Shown here one piece after another: positions 27,882 to 38,712 of a DNA stretch of 64,000 nucleotides. Source of the stretch: Oceanobacter mangrovi. GTDB lineage: Bacteria; Pseudomonadota; Gammaproteobacteria; Pseudomonadales; Oceanobacteraceae. The stretch lies in the NCBI RefSeq assembly GCF_019740315.1, contig NZ_JAHXZR010000012.1, positions 102,356-166,355 of the forward strand. The letters run 5' to 3'. The notes below the pieces were generated by a model that made no database searches, had not been told where the DNA came from, and saw nothing but the letters and a program-made list of their open reading frames with translations. A program made the translations under genes and the position numbers. Position 1 is the stretch's first letter. Every line of letters starts with the position of its first letter.

Positions 27882-30800
27882 ATGCCAAAACGTACCGACA
27901 TTAAAAGCATTCTGATTATCGGCGCCGGCCCAATTGTTATTGGCCAGGCGTGTGAATTTGACTACTCCGGCGCCCAGGCTTGTAAAGCCCTGCGTGAGGA
28001 AGGTTTCCGCGTCATTCTGGTGAACTCCAACCCGGCCACCATCATGACCGACCCGGCCATGGCAGATGCCACCTACATTGAGCCAATCACGGTAGAAGCG
28101 GTTGCCAAGATCATCGAAAAAGAGCGTCCTGACGCACTGCTGCCAACCATGGGTGGCCAGACTGCACTGAACTGTGCTCTGGGCCTGGAAGCCGCTGGCG
28201 TGCTGAAGGAATTCGGTGTTGAGATGATCGGTGCCAACGCCGACACCATCGACAAGGCCGAAGACCGTGACCGCTTCGACAAGGCCATGAAGTCCATCGG
28301 TCTGGAATGTCCACGCGCCGGTATCGCCCACAGCATGGAAGAAGCCCGTGAAGTTCAGAAAGGTCTGGGCTTCCCGTGCATTATCCGTCCATCCTTCACC
28401 ATGGGGGGTTCCGGTGGCGGTATCGCTTACAACAAGGAAGAGTTCGAAGAAATCTGTCAGCGTGGTCTGGACCTGTCTCCAACCAACGAGCTGCTGATCG
28501 ACGAATCCCTGATCGGTTGGAAAGAGTACGAGATGGAAGTTGTTCGCGACAAGAACGACAACTGCATCATCATCTGCTCCATCGAAAACTTCGACCCAAT
28601 GGGTGTTCACACTGGTGACTCCATCACGGTTGCGCCTGCCCAGACGCTGACCGACAAGGAATACCAGATCATGCGTGACGCCTCTTTGGCGGTACTGCGT
28701 GAAATCGGTGTTGAGACCGGTGGTTCCAACGTTCAGTTCGGTATTTGCCCGAACACCGGCCGTATGGTCGTGATCGAAATGAACCCACGGGTTTCCCGTT
28801 CTTCTGCGCTGGCGTCCAAGGCAACCGGTTTCCCGATCGCCAAGGTTGCTGCCAAGCTGGCAGTGGGTTACACCCTCGATGAACTGCAGAACGACATCAC
28901 TGGCGGTGCGACCCCAGCGTCTTTCGAGCCGTCCATCGACTACGTGGTTACCAAGATTCCGCGTTTCACCTTCGAAAAATTCCCGCAGGCTGACGGCCGT
29001 CTGACTACCCAGATGAAATCCGTTGGTGAGGTTATGGCGATTGGCCGTACCCAGCAGGAATCCATGCAGAAAGCCCTGCGTGGTCTGGAAGTGGGCGCTA
29101 CCGGTTTTGATCCAAAAGTGGATCCAGCTGCTGAAGACGCACGCGACATCGTGATTGCCCAGCTGGTGACTCCACAAGCCGAGCGTATCTGGTACGTGGC
29201 TGACGCGTTCCGTCTGGGTATGAGCGTGGATGAAGTATTCAGCTTCACCAAGATCGACCCGTGGTTCCTGGTACAGATCGAAGATCTGGTGAAGGAAGAG
29301 CAGAAAGTTGCAGCGACCGCACTGACGGCGCTGGATTACGACGCTGTCTTCCGTCTCAAGCGCAAAGGCTTCTCTGACGCCCGTCTGGCCAAGCTGATGG
29401 GCATTACCGAGAAAGCTTTCCGCAAGCACCGTCAGAAGCTGAACGTGCGTCCGGTTTACAAGCGCGTTGACACCTGTGCGGCAGAATTTGCCACCGACAC
29501 CGCTTACATGTACTCCACTTACGAGGAAGAGTGTGAAGCGAACCCGACTGATCGCGACAAGATCATTGTGCTGGGTGGTGGTCCAAACCGTATTGGTCAG
29601 GGCATTGAGTTCGACTACTGCTGTGTACACGCCGCACTGGCCGTCAAGGAACTGGGCTTCGAAGCCATCATGGTTAACTGTAACCCTGAAACGGTTTCGA
29701 CTGACTACGACACCTCCGATCGTCTGTACTTCGAACCAGTAACCCTGGAAGACGTGCTGGAAATCGTTGAGAAAGAAAAGCCAAAAGGCGTGATCGTACA
29801 GTACGGCGGTCAGACTCCGCTGAAACTGGCCAACGAACTGGAAGCCAACGGTGTGCCTATCATTGGTACTTCCCCGGAAGCGATCGACCGTGCTGAAGAC
29901 CGTGAGCGTTTCCAGCAGATGATTCAGCGTCTGGGTCTGAAGCAGCCAGTGAACGCGACCGTGACTTCAGTTGAAGAAGCGGTGGCCAAAGCCGTTGACA
30001 TCGGTTACCCGCTGGTGGTTCGTCCATCCTACGTTCTGGGTGGCCGGGCGATGGAAATCGTTAACAGCGAAGAATCCCTGCGTCGTTACATGAACGAAGC
30101 GGTTTCTGTTTCCAACGACTCGCCGGTACTGCTGGATCACTTCCTCGATCGTGCGATCGAAGTGGACATTGATGCCGTATGTGATGGCGAGCGCGTCGTC
30201 ATTGGTGCCATCATGCAGCACATTGAACAGGCAGGTATTCACTCCGGTGACTCCGCTTGTTCATTGCCACCGTATAGCCTGCCGGCTGACCTGCAGGACA
30301 AGATGCGTGAGCAGGTTGCTGCCATGGCGCTGGAACTGGGCGTTGTTGGTCTGATGAACACCCAGCTGGCGTGGCAAGACGGTGAAATTTACGTGATTGA
30401 GGTAAACCCTCGTGCATCCCGTACTGTGCCGTTCGTATCCAAGTGTATTGGCACTTCCCTGGCGGCGATTGCAGCCAAGGTAATGGCAGGCAAGACACTG
30501 GAAGAACTGGGCTTTACGGCTGAAATCGTACCGCCTTACTTCTCTGTGAAAGAAGCGGTCTTCCCGTTCAACAAGTTCCCGGGTGTTGACCCTATCCTTG
30601 GCCCTGAGATGAAGTCGACTGGCGAAGTGATGGGTGCTGGCAAAACCTTTGGCGAAGCCTTCTTCAAGGCCCAGCTGGGTGCCGGTGCCAACCTGCCTGA
30701 AAGCGGTACTGCTTTCCTGTCAGTGCGTGATGCTGACAAGGAAAATCTGGCGGCACTGGGCAAGGGGCTGGTTGAGTGTGGCTTTAAACTGGTTTGTACT

Positions 30801-31097
30801 GACGGCACCCATCGGGTACTGCAGGCGGCTGGTGTTGAAGCAACCCGGGTTAACAAGGTAACCCAGGGTCGTCCACACATCGTCGACATGATCAAGAACG
30901 ATGAAATCGAACTGATCATCAACACCACCGATGGTGTACAGGCTATCAAGGATTCTGCAGACATCCGCCGTAGCGCGCTGCAACACAAGGTTTACTACAC
31001 CACCACGATGGCGGGTGCAGAAGCGGTTGTTGAAGCACTGCGCTCTGATGGCTTGAGTGAAGTACACCGTCTGCAAGAACTGCACGCGAGCATTTAA
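27882..31097 (+). CDS. carB: Carbamoyl-phosphate synthase large subunit CarB
   Basis: The 1071-residue subunit shows the duplicated ATP-grasp halves: the first starts [24 protein letters not shown], the second near 560 starts [21 protein letters not shown]. The C-terminal MGS-like allosteric domain (about 935-1071) is present. It makes carbamoyl phosphate from bicarbonate, ammonia and two ATP for pyrimidines and arginine. It lies between carA and greA in one operon. Confidence 0.98.
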   Translation: MPKRTDIKSILIIGAGPIVIGQACEFDYSGAQACKALREEGFRVILVNSNPATIMTDPAMADATYIEPITVEAVAKIIEKERPDALLPTMGGQTALNCALGLEAAGVLKEFGVEMIGANADTIDKAEDRDRFDKAMKSIGLECPRAGIAHSMEEAREVQKGLGFPCIIRPSFTMGGSGGGIAYNKEEFEEICQRGLDLSPTNELLIDESLIGWKEYEMEVVRDKNDNCIIICSIENFDPMGVHTGDSITVAPAQTLTDKEYQIMRDASLAVLREIGVETGGSNVQFGICPNTGRMVVIEMNPRVSRSSALASKATGFPIAKVAAKLAVGYTLDELQNDITGGATPASFEPSIDYVVTKIPRFTFEKFPQADGRLTTQMKSVGEVMAIGRTQQESMQKALRGLEVGATGFDPKVDPAAEDARDIVIAQLVTPQAERIWYVADAFRLGMSVDEVFSFTKIDPWFLVQIEDLVKEEQKVAATALTALDYDAVFRLKRKGFSDARLAKLMGITEKAFRKHRQKLNVRPVYKRVDTCAAEFATDTAYMYSTYEEECEANPTDRDKIIVLGGGPNRIGQGIEFDYCCVHAALAVKELGFEAIMVNCNPETVSTDYDTSDRLYFEPVTLEDVLEIVEKEKPKGVIVQYGGQTPLKLANELEANGVPIIGTSPEAIDRAEDRERFQQMIQRLGLKQPVNATVTSVEEAVAKAVDIGYPLVVRPSYVLGGRAMEIVNSEESLRRYMNEAVSVSNDSPVLLDHFLDRAIEVDIDAVCDGERVVIGAIMQHIEQAGIHSGDSACSLPPYSLPADLQDKMREQVAAMALELGVVGLMNTQLAWQDGEIYVIEVNPRASRTVPFVSKCIGTSLAAIAAKVMAGKTLEELGFTAEIVPPYFSVKEAVFPFNKFPGVDPILGPEMKSTGEVMGAGKTFGEAFFKAQLGAGANLPESGTAFLSVRDADKENLAALGKGLVECGFKLVCTDGTHRVLQAAGVEATRVNKVTQGRPHIVDMIKNDEIELIINTTDGVQAIKDSADIRRSALQHKVYYTTTMAGAEAVVEALRSDGLSEVHRLQELHASI

Positions 31098-31138
31098 TTG
31101 CTCGCAGGCACACTGGAAACATCAACAGGAGTCAATGC

Positions 31139-31615
31139 ATGCAAAAATTTCCCATGACTGTTGAAGGGGAAAAGGCACTGCGCGACGAGTTGCAACGCTT
31201 GAAGACTGTCGATCGCCCGACCGTTATCGCCGCGATCGCAGAAGCCCGTGAACATGGTGACCTGAAGGAAAACGCTGAATACCACGCTGCCCGAGAGCAG
31301 CAGGGTTTCATCGAGGGTCGTATTCAGGATATTGAAGGCAAGCTGTCCAACTGCCAGGTGATCGATATTTCGACGATTCCTCACACTGGCAAGGTGCTGT
31401 TTGGTACCACAGTTTCCATCATCAATGTCGACACCGATGAAGCGGTGGAATACAAGATTGTTGGTGAAGACGAAGCGGATATCAAAAACAACCGTATCTC
31501 CATTTCTTCTCCTATCGCCCGTGCCCTGATTGGCAAGGAAGAAGGCGACGTGGTGGTTGTCAAGGTTCCCAGTGGTACCGTTGAATACGAGATCGACGAA
31601 GTCAAACACGTCTGA
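31139..31615 (+). CDS. greA: Transcript cleavage factor GreA
   Basis: The 158-residue protein has the N-terminal coiled coil with the conserved tip acid residues ([20 protein letters not shown]) and the C-terminal FKBP-like domain ([14 protein letters not shown]). GreA rescues backtracked RNA polymerase. It follows carB by 41 bases with CAGGAG before the ATG. The carAB-greA linkage is the one known from Pseudomonas. Confidence 0.97.
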   Translation: MQKFPMTVEGEKALRDELQRLKTVDRPTVIAAIAEAREHGDLKENAEYHAAREQQGFIEGRIQDIEGKLSNCQVIDISTIPHTGKVLFGTTVSIINVDTDEAVEYKIVGEDEADIKNNRISISSPIARALIGKEEGDVVVVKVPSGTVEYEIDEVKHV

Positions 31616-31632
31616 TCTGTCGTATTGCTGTT

Positions 31633-31662
31633 AAAAACGCCTCCTTCGGGAGGCGTTTTTGT
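31633..31662 (+). terminator. Terminator of the carAB-greA operon
   Basis: AAAAACGCCTCC and GGAGGCGTTTTT form a 12-bp stem closed by a TTCG tetraloop. Confidence 0.94.
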
Positions 31663-31741
31663 TATTAGCGAAAAAACTCGTCAGTCAGGCTGACATGCTT
31701 TACCCTTGTTGACTGATTTTTAACCTACATGGATTGTAGTC

Positions 31742-32209
31742 ATGATCAGATCCTCACTGGTTGGCCTGCTGGCCAGCTTGATCATTGCCGCGCCGGTCAG
31801 TGCCGGTATCTACAAATGGACCGATGCCAATGGCAAGGTTCACTACGGCGACCGGCCTCCGCAGGCCGTTCAGGCCACCGGTATGAACATCGCCAATAAC
31901 CCGTCGCCAGTGTCTGCTGGTAATCAGGATGCCGCCCGCCAGCAAGCCCAGAAAGCCTTCCTCGAGCAGCGCCAGCAGGAACGTCAGCAACAAGCGGAAG
32001 CCAAGGCCCAACAGCAGCAGGCCGATGCCAAAGCCCAGGCCCAAAAAGACTATTGCACCAGTATGCGAGGTCGTACGCAGGAAATTGAAGCGGGTGGCAG
32101 GCCGATGTACCGCTATAACGAAAAGGGTGAGCGGGAATACCTGCAGGAAAGCGAACTGGCTTCGGCTCGTGAAGAATTCGTTAGCTATTATAAAAAGGTC
32201 TGTGGCTGA
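31742..32209 (+). CDS. Exported DUF4124-type protein
   Basis: The 155-residue product has a cleavable signal peptide (hydrophobic core about 6-18, cleavage after VSA) and the DUF4124 motif directly after it (GIYKWTDANGKVHYGDRPP). A Q/A-rich helical segment (about 65-100) with repeated QQ follows, then a C-terminal part with two cysteines. DUF4124 proteins are periplasmic and of unknown function, common in gammaproteobacteria. The segment from 65 to 100 looks like a coiled coil. It is flanked by the greA terminator and glpK, and is probably its own unit. Confidence 0.85.
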   Translation: MIRSSLVGLLASLIIAAPVSAGIYKWTDANGKVHYGDRPPQAVQATGMNIANNPSPVSAGNQDAARQQAQKAFLEQRQQERQQQAEAKAQQQQADAKAQAQKDYCTSMRGRTQEIEAGGRPMYRYNEKGEREYLQESELASAREEFVSYYKKVCG

Positions 32210-32288
32210 TTGTGGGATTGGCCATCGGTAGCTGTCTGCCGGGCAATGAAGCAGCTTGCCGGGCACTTCCCAACCGCAAGGAGCAGTA

Positions 32289-33785
32289 ATGAAGTCTGCA
32301 GCAGTAAAACCGGCCGTACTGGCAATCGATCAGGGTACTACCAGTACCCGGGCGATTGTCTTTGATGGCGACTGTCAGATCGTCTGTTCGGCGCAGCAGG
32401 AATTCCAGCAGTATTATCCGGCCGATGGCTGGGTTGAGCACGACCCGGAAGACCTCTGGCAATCTACTCTGAAGACCGTTAGATCGGCGTTGAGCCAGGC
32501 CACTGAGCTGGGCTATCGGGTGTTATCCGCTGGTATTACCAATCAGCGTGAAACCACCCTGGTGTGGCAGCGATCATCTGGTCGGGCAATTTACAATGCC
32601 ATTGTCTGGCAAGATCGTCGCACCGCAGCCGAATGCCAGCGGTTGCAGCAAAATATCGATGCCGAATGGCTGCAACAGCGCTCGGGCTTGCTGCTGGATC
32701 CCTATTTCTCCGCCACCAAAATCAGCTGGATACTCGATCACGTCGACGCTGCCCGCCAGCAAGCCGACGCCGGTGAACTGGCGTTTGGCACCGTTGACAG
32801 CTGGTTGATAGCCCGTTTCTCGGAGGGCGCTTTACATCTCACCGACGCCACCAATGCCAGCCGTACCAACCTATACAATCTTGCCAGCGGCGATTGGGAC
32901 GACGAACTGCTGCAACTGTTTCGGGTGCCTCGCTCACTGCTGCCTGAAGTTCGTGACTGCGTTAGCGATTTTGGCGTCATTCCGGCGACTCTGACTGGTC
33001 ATTACGATATTCCTCTGACGGCCGTTGCCGGTGATCAACAGGCTGCCAGTATTGGCCAATGTTGTTTTGAGGCCGGTGAAATCAAAAGCACCTATGGCAC
33101 CGGCTGTTTTGTGCTGCTGAATACCGGCGAGCAGATTGTCGCTTCCAATAATCGCTTGTTGTCGACCGTGGCCTGGCAGCTGGATGGCAAGCGCAGTTAT
33201 GCACTGGAAGGATCGATTTTTATTGCCGGTGCCGCAGTGCAGTGGCTGCGCGACGAGCTGGGGGTGATTCAGTCTGCGGCAGAAACGGAAACACTGGCAG
33301 CCAGTCTGAATTCCAATCAGGGTGTTTATCTGGTGCCTGCCTTTACGGGTCTTGGTGTGCCCTGGTGGCAAGCGGACGCTCGTGGTGCCATCGTCGGTCT
33401 GACCCGTGGCGCCGGTAAGGCGGCACTGGCGCGAGCCGCGCTGGAAGCGGTGTGTTATCAGACCGCAGACCTGTTCGACGCCATGGCCAAAGATGGCTTG
33501 CGGCCCACCTCGTTGCGGGTTGATGGCGGTATGGCGGCGAATAACTGGATGCTGCAGTTTCTCGCCGATGTGCTGGATGTTCCGGTACAACGACCTAGCG
33601 TACTGGAAACCACAGCGCTTGGGGTTGCCTGGTTGGCCAGTCGTTACACCGGTTTATTGGGTGATCAGCAACGTTTTCGTCAGTTGTGGCAATGCTCGGC
33701 GGAGCGTCATCCCCAGATGATTGCCGGGCAACGACAAGAATTGCTGGCCGGCTGGCACAAGGCTATTGAACGGGTGATGTGCTAG
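32289..33785 (+). CDS. glpK: Glycerol kinase GlpK
   Basis: The 498-residue FGGY kinase has the N-terminal phosphate-binding motif AIDQGTTSTRAIVFD, the glycerol-binding segment TNQRETTLVW, and the C-terminal VDGGMAANNWMLQFLADVL. It phosphorylates glycerol to glycerol 3-phosphate. I place the start at 32289 (MKSAAVKPAV) because AAGGAG sits eight bases upstream. A longer frame from 32256 lacks a site. The gene is followed by a glycerol-3-phosphate dehydrogenase, so both steps of glycerol entry are together. No glpF or glpR is present here. Confidence 0.95.
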   Translation: MKSAAVKPAVLAIDQGTTSTRAIVFDGDCQIVCSAQQEFQQYYPADGWVEHDPEDLWQSTLKTVRSALSQATELGYRVLSAGITNQRETTLVWQRSSGRAIYNAIVWQDRRTAAECQRLQQNIDAEWLQQRSGLLLDPYFSATKISWILDHVDAARQQADAGELAFGTVDSWLIARFSEGALHLTDATNASRTNLYNLASGDWDDELLQLFRVPRSLLPEVRDCVSDFGVIPATLTGHYDIPLTAVAGDQQAASIGQCCFEAGEIKSTYGTGCFVLLNTGEQIVASNNRLLSTVAWQLDGKRSYALEGSIFIAGAAVQWLRDELGVIQSAAETETLAASLNSNQGVYLVPAFTGLGVPWWQADARGAIVGLTRGAGKAALARAALEAVCYQTADLFDAMAKDGLRPTSLRVDGGMAANNWMLQFLADVLDVPVQRPSVLETTALGVAWLASRYTGLLGDQQRFRQLWQCSAERHPQMIAGQRQELLAGWHKAIERVMC

Positions 33786-33824
33786 TTCAGGTGCGGCTTG
33801 TTATCGGCCAGAGAGGGTAGCGGA

Positions 33825-35486
33825 TTGCAACGGGATTCCTGTCTTAAACAGCTCGACGGTGGTCAGTTTGATGTACTGATCATTGGTGGTGGCATCAATG
33901 GTGCCGTGGCGGCGGCAGCCTTGTCGGCTCGTGGCGCCAAAGTCGCGTTGGTAGAACGTCACGACATAGCGTCAGCAACCAGTGCCAACAGCTCGAGTCT
34001 GGTGTGGGGGGGCATCAAATATCTGGAACAGGGCGAAGTGCAACTGGTGCGAGAGTTGTGCCGCAGCCGTAACCAGTTACTGAAAAGTTTTCCCAATCGT
34101 ATCCGTGAAATCCGTTTTCTGGCATCGGTGGCGAAGGGTTTCCGCAAGCCAGCCTGGATGATCTGGGCTGGCGCCTGGCTTTATTGGTTCCTGGGGCGCG
34201 GCCAAACCCGTATACCGGCCTTGCTGGGAGCCGGTTCCTTGCGGCAGCGGGCGACGACGGTAGACAGCCGTGAGCTGCAGGGCGCGGTGGAATACTCAGA
34301 TGCCTGGCTGGTGGACGGTGATGCCCGCTTTACCTTTGATCTGGTCAAGACGGCACTGAAACGTGGTGCTGTGATTGCCAGTTACACCCGGGCAACTCAT
34401 TTTGAGCAGCACGACTTTGGCTGGCAGGTTCAGCTACAGGATCAGCTCTCCGGTGAGATCCGTCAGCTGCGCAGCCGACTGGTGATCAATGCGGCAGGCC
34501 CCTGGGTGGATCAACTCAATCAGTTAGCCAGGCGGTCGACGCAGCAACAGCACCGCTTCTCCAGCGGGCTGCATTTGATCGTGCCGAGAATTGGCGACGG
34601 CAAACAGGTACTGGCATTTTTTGCCAGCGATGGCCGACTGTTTTTCGTGATGCCGCTGGGCTGCCGCAGCTGTATTGGTACGACCGACACAGTGGTATCA
34701 GACCCTGCCTCAAGCGCCAGCGACGACGAACGCCAGTTTTTGCTCGACAACGCCAATCGTTGTTTACAACTTCCCCAGCCACTGACCCGGGACGACATTA
34801 TTGCCGAGCGTTTTGGTGTGCGGCCGCTGGCCGTGACAGCTGGTTCAGCGGAAGCCAGCAGTGCTGACTGGCAAAACCTGTCGCGTCGCCATGTGATTGA
34901 AGCAGACCCGGAATTGCCCTGGCTGAGTGTGTTTGGTGGCAAGCTGACCGACTGCCTGAACGTTGGTGAAGAGCTGTGTGAGTTGGTGGAACAGCAGGGG
35001 ATTGCACTGAGCCGCTCGACGTTTGGCTGGTACGGTGAACCTGTGATTGAACGCCGCGATGATTTTATCGCCGCCTGCCGGACTCAGGGGCTGAATCATT
35101 ATTGGTGTGAACACCTGCAAGAACCGCTGCCCGAACGCTGGTGGCGGCGTTATGGTGATGATGCCTTGCTGATACTGGCCAGGGTAATTGAGCATCCGGA
35201 AGAATTGGCGCCGATACTTGATGGTGATGACCTGCGAGTAGCCGAAGTCTGGTACGCAGCCGAACACGAATACGTCACCACACTGGAAGATTTTTTACGC
35301 CGTCGCACGCTGCTGGAACAAACCCTTGGCAAGGCGGCCATTCTGCAGGACGCCGGTTTGACCGAGCTGGCCAGCATCCTGTTTGGCAGCCAAGCCAACG
35401 CCCAGCTGGAAGCTTATCGACAGGGGCAAAAGCTAACCACTGCCGCTGGAGCAGCAGGGCAGGAATCTTCTGGCAGCCTGCTATAA
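33825..35486 (+). CDS. glpD: FAD-dependent glycerol-3-phosphate dehydrogenase
   Basis: The 553-residue protein begins with the FAD dinucleotide motif DVLIIGGGINGAVAAAALSARG and the DAO-family stretch TSANSSSLVWGGIKYLEQGE. The C-terminal GlpD cap follows (about 390-530). It oxidises glycerol 3-phosphate to dihydroxyacetone phosphate at the membrane with quinone as acceptor. No ATG fits the start. I choose TTG at 33825 with GAGAGGG upstream, and a TTG at 33798 is the alternative. It is longer than E. coli GlpD by about 50 residues, with an extra C-terminal tail. Neighbouring glpK gives the pathway. Confidence 0.88.
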   Translation: MQRDSCLKQLDGGQFDVLIIGGGINGAVAAAALSARGAKVALVERHDIASATSANSSSLVWGGIKYLEQGEVQLVRELCRSRNQLLKSFPNRIREIRFLASVAKGFRKPAWMIWAGAWLYWFLGRGQTRIPALLGAGSLRQRATTVDSRELQGAVEYSDAWLVDGDARFTFDLVKTALKRGAVIASYTRATHFEQHDFGWQVQLQDQLSGEIRQLRSRLVINAAGPWVDQLNQLARRSTQQQHRFSSGLHLIVPRIGDGKQVLAFFASDGRLFFVMPLGCRSCIGTTDTVVSDPASSASDDERQFLLDNANRCLQLPQPLTRDDIIAERFGVRPLAVTAGSAEASSADWQNLSRRHVIEADPELPWLSVFGGKLTDCLNVGEELCELVEQQGIALSRSTFGWYGEPVIERRDDFIAACRTQGLNHYWCEHLQEPLPERWWRRYGDDALLILARVIEHPEELAPILDGDDLRVAEVWYAAEHEYVTTLEDFLRRRTLLEQTLGKAAILQDAGLTELASILFGSQANAQLEAYRQGQKLTTAAGAAGQESSGSLL

Positions 35487-35516
35487 TCCGCCGCCTTGTC
35501 AAAGCGGGTAACAACT

Positions 35517-36866
35517 GTGAGTGAAACAAAAACCGGGCTGTCAAAAACAGCCTCGCGCCAAACAGCCCTGCCAAAAACAGCCCTGGTAATCGGTTATGTC
35601 TGGCCGGAGCCAGCGTCATCAGCGGCGGGTAGCCGTATGTTGCAATTAATTGAACAGCTGCAGCTGGCCGGTTATCAGGTCACCTTTGGATCACCAGCCG
35701 ACTGGAGCCCGCACGCGGTTGAACTGGCCAGGATCGATGTTGAAGCGGTCCGCATACAGCTCAACGACAGCCGTTTTGACGATTACCTGCAGCAACTACA
35801 ACCAGCGCTGGTGATGTTCGACCGCTTTATGATGGAAGAACAATTCGGCTGGCGGGTTGAAGCCGTGTGCCCGCAGGCACTGCGGATTCTGGATATGGAA
35901 GACGTCCACTCGTTGCGTCATGCGCGCCAGCAGGCGTTAAAAGCCGCTACGGAATTGCAGCTGCAGCACATTCACTCGGAACTGGCGCTGCGTGAAATCG
36001 CCGCCGTACTGCGCTGCGATCTGACGCTGGTGATCTCGGAATTTGAAATGCAGTGGCTGCAACAGCAGTTCCAGATACCGGCGGCACAGCTCTGTTACAG
36101 CCCTTTTATGCTGGCAGCTGCTGCTCTGCCAGCGTCTGGCAAGACCTTCGAACAGCGCCAGCATTTTGTCTGCATCGGCAACTTCCGTCATGAGCCCAAC
36201 TGGGATGCGGTACGCTGGCTGCGCGAAGCCATCTGGCCCCAGATTCGCCAGCAATTGCCGCAGGCCGAACTGCATATCTACGGCGCTTATCCACCGAAAA
36301 AAGCCACCCAGCTGCATAACGAAAAACTCGGATTTCTGGTCAAGGGCTGGGCTGATGACGCCCTGCAAGTGGTCGCAGACGCCCGGGTGATGCTGGCGCC
36401 GTTACGTTTTGGTGCCGGTCTGAAAGGCAAGCTGATTGATGCTGCGCTGACTGCCACACCAGTGGTGACGACACCGATTGGTGCCGAAGGCATGTACGAC
36501 GAGTCGACCGCCGCCGCGGCACTGGTTGCACAACAGCCTGACGAACTGGCCGCTGCGGCGGTAACCCTCTATCAACAAGCCGGGCCCTGGCAGCAGGCGT
36601 CAGCTGCCGCCGCACAGCTGATCGAACGGCGTTTTAACGTGCAGCAGCATGGCGACTATTTGCGTCAGCGGCTGCAACAGCTGCAAGACAACCTTGAACA
36701 GCATCGGCTGAGTGGCTTTTACGGCGCCATGCTGCGCCACCACAGCATGAAAAGCACCCGCTATATGGCGCAGTGGATTGAAGCCAAGAACCGGCTCGCC
36801 GAGTTACAGCAGAGCCAGTTGGCGTCGTCCGGCTCAGGCGCGGTGCAAGGGCCAGCCGATCAGTAA
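35517..36866 (+). CDS. Glycosyltransferase (GT-B fold)
   Basis: The product of about 449 residues has a C-terminal GT-B nucleotide-sugar domain: CIGNFRHEPNWDAVRWL, GAYPPKKATQLH and APLRFGAGLKGKLIDAALTATPVVTT with the following GAEGM, the usual donor-binding pattern of GT4-like enzymes. The N-terminal half (residues 25-200) is the acceptor domain. The acceptor sugar or protein is unknown, and no other envelope-sugar genes are nearby. The start is uncertain: GTG at 35517 is likelier than TTG at 35496. The 3' end overlaps the convergent transporter gene by 33 bases. A TATAAT at 35482 overlaps the glpD stop but has no good -35. Confidence 0.82.
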   Translation: MSETKTGLSKTASRQTALPKTALVIGYVWPEPASSAAGSRMLQLIEQLQLAGYQVTFGSPADWSPHAVELARIDVEAVRIQLNDSRFDDYLQQLQPALVMFDRFMMEEQFGWRVEAVCPQALRILDMEDVHSLRHARQQALKAATELQLQHIHSELALREIAAVLRCDLTLVISEFEMQWLQQQFQIPAAQLCYSPFMLAAAALPASGKTFEQRQHFVCIGNFRHEPNWDAVRWLREAIWPQIRQQLPQAELHIYGAYPPKKATQLHNEKLGFLVKGWADDALQVVADARVMLAPLRFGAGLKGKLIDAALTATPVVTTPIGAEGMYDESTAAAALVAQQPDELAAAAVTLYQQAGPWQQASAAAAQLIERRFNVQQHGDYLRQRLQQLQDNLEQHRLSGFYGAMLRHHSMKSTRYMAQWIEAKNRLAELQQSQLASSGSGAVQGPADQ

Positions 36867-38606
36867 CACTGCCAGCGTCACGGCGCCGATAAACAGGTTC
36901 ATTGGCAGGCCAACGCGCAGAAAATCACTGAAACGATAGCCGCCAGGGCCATACACCATCAGATTGGTCTGATAGCCAAGCGGGGTAGCGAAGCTGGCTG
37001 AGGCGGCCATCATGATGGCAAAAATAAACGGCTCATTATTGAGTTGGGCTTGTTCGGTGATCTGCAGCACGATTGGCAGCATCAGTACCGCCGCCGCGTT
37101 GTTGGTAACGGTTTCAGTTAGCAGCGAAACCGTCACGTAAGTCAGTAACAGCATCAGCCAGGCCTGGCCCATGCTGAGATCAACGATGGATTCGGCGACC
37201 AGGGTTGCCACGCCGGTTTTTTGCAAGGCTGCGCCCAGTGCAAATGAGGCCGCGATGGTAATCAGCACGGTCAGATCGATGCTCTTTTCGGCCTGGCTGG
37301 CAGAACAGCAACCGCTCAGAATCATTGCTGCAGCACCAACCAGGGCAGCGTTCAGCATGCTGGTGAGGCCAAGGGCCGCTGAGCCAACCGCCAGCAACAG
37401 AATTCCCCAGGACAGTAATGCCCGTTCATGACGTGGTGGTTCTTCATCCAGCTCATTGATCAGCAGAAAATCCTTGTTGTACCGCTGGCGGCTGACAAAT
37501 GCCGGTCGCGCTTCCAGCAGCAGGGTATCGCCAGCCTGCAAGCGGATGGTGCCAAGGTGCCCCTTGACCCGCTCACCACCTCGGGCAACCGCCAGCACAA
37601 CAGCGCCGTAGCGGTCTCGGAAACGTGCTTCCCGAATGGCCAGACCCACTGCACTGCAGTGCGGTGACAGCACGGCTTCAACCAGACGCCTGCCAGCCCG
37701 GTCACGTTCCAGCGTATGACTTTCATCCGGTGATGGCAGGATGCCACGAGTACGCAGCAAGTCCGGGATAGCACGGGTATCACCCGCAAAGATCAGGCGG
37801 TCATTGGCTTGCAGGATTTCATCGGAAGATACCGCTCCAAGCAGGCTTTGCTGGCGTTCAATTTCCACCAGATAAATACGCTCAAGGTTTCTCAGCCCGG
37901 CTGCTGCAATGGTTTTACCGACCAGTGGCCCGGCAGGATCGACCATCACTTCGAGGGTAAATTCACGCAGATTGGCGAATGGTTCCTGACTGTCGCGTTG
38001 TGGTAACCAGCGGGGGAAAAACAGCCAGATAAATATCAGTCCGGCGATGGCAACCGGCAATCCCACGGCAGTAATGGCAAACAGCGAGAAACCGGCTTCT
38101 CCGGTCAGATTCTGATATTGGCCATTCACCACCAGGTTGGTACTGGTGCCGACCAACGTCAGGGTTCCTCCCAGAATGGCTGCGTAACTGAGTGGAATCA
38201 TCAGCTTTGAAGCCGGGATACGGATCTTGCGGGACCAGGCGTTAATCGCCGGAATCAGGGTTGCCACCACCGGCGTATTGTTGAGGAAGCCGCTAAAAAC
38301 TACCACCGGCAGAAAAATACGGCTGATTGCGGCTCGTACTGATTTGGGCTGCCCGAGGATGCGATGAACCAACAGGTCAACACCGCCGGAGTGATGAACA
38401 CCTGCGGCAACGACAAACATGGCGGCAACGGTTAGCATGCCGCTGTTACTGAATCCCGCCAGCGCTTCCTTGCTGGTCAGAATACCGGTGGCACTCAGGA
38501 TGGTCAGGCTTGCCATCATGATCAGATGTGGGCCAAGGCGGGATAGCGCCAATAGCAGCAAGGAAGTCAGGGTCAGGAAGACGGTCAGCCAGCTTTGCCA
38601 ATCCAT
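36834..38606 (-). CDS. SLC13/DASS-family permease with RCK_C domains
   Basis: The 590-residue protein has membrane helices at both ends and two soluble RCK_C (TrkA-C-like) segments between about 210 and 370, for example EFTLEVMVDPAGPLVGKTIA and AGDTLLLEARPAFVSR. The TM motifs GGTLTLVGTSTNLVVNG and VTNNAAAVLMLPIVLQI are the paired Na+/anion-binding loops of the divalent-anion:Na+ symporters. Relatives carry dicarboxylates or sulfate, and versions with RCK_C domains are often linked to sulfate. The substrate is inferred. It starts about 107 bases upstream of the next minus-strand gene (38713), with no overlap, and both transporters run the same way. Confidence 0.87.
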   Translation of the reverse strand: MDWQSWLTVFLTLTSLLLLALSRLGPHLIMMASLTILSATGILTSKEALAGFSNSGMLTVAAMFVVAAGVHHSGGVDLLVHRILGQPKSVRAAISRIFLPVVVFSGFLNNTPVVATLIPAINAWSRKIRIPASKLMIPLSYAAILGGTLTLVGTSTNLVVNGQYQNLTGEAGFSLFAITAVGLPVAIAGLIFIWLFFPRWLPQRDSQEPFANLREFTLEVMVDPAGPLVGKTIAAAGLRNLERIYLVEIERQQSLLGAVSSDEILQANDRLIFAGDTRAIPDLLRTRGILPSPDESHTLERDRAGRRLVEAVLSPHCSAVGLAIREARFRDRYGAVVLAVARGGERVKGHLGTIRLQAGDTLLLEARPAFVSRQRYNKDFLLINELDEEPPRHERALLSWGILLLAVGSAALGLTSMLNAALVGAAAMILSGCCSASQAEKSIDLTVLITIAASFALGAALQKTGVATLVAESIVDLSMGQAWLMLLLTYVTVSLLTETVTNNAAAVLMLPIVLQITEQAQLNNEPFIFAIMMAASASFATPLGYQTNLMVYGPGGYRFSDFLRVGLPMNLFIGAVTLAVLLIGWPLHRA

Positions 38607-38712
38607 TTGGCAGCTCCTCTAGATTTGGGTGGAGCATATTAGGAGGCTTTCTTTAATTTCGTAAAAGAATAAAAAATAATTTAAATAGATCTTATTTGAA
38701 TATTTAACGCAG

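Noticed and set aside
27780..29630. Long minus-strand frame of 616 codons opposite carAB
   Set aside because: It is fully antisense to carA/carB, which are certain genes, has no ribosome site or recognisable domain, and arises from strong codon bias in a highly expressed gene.
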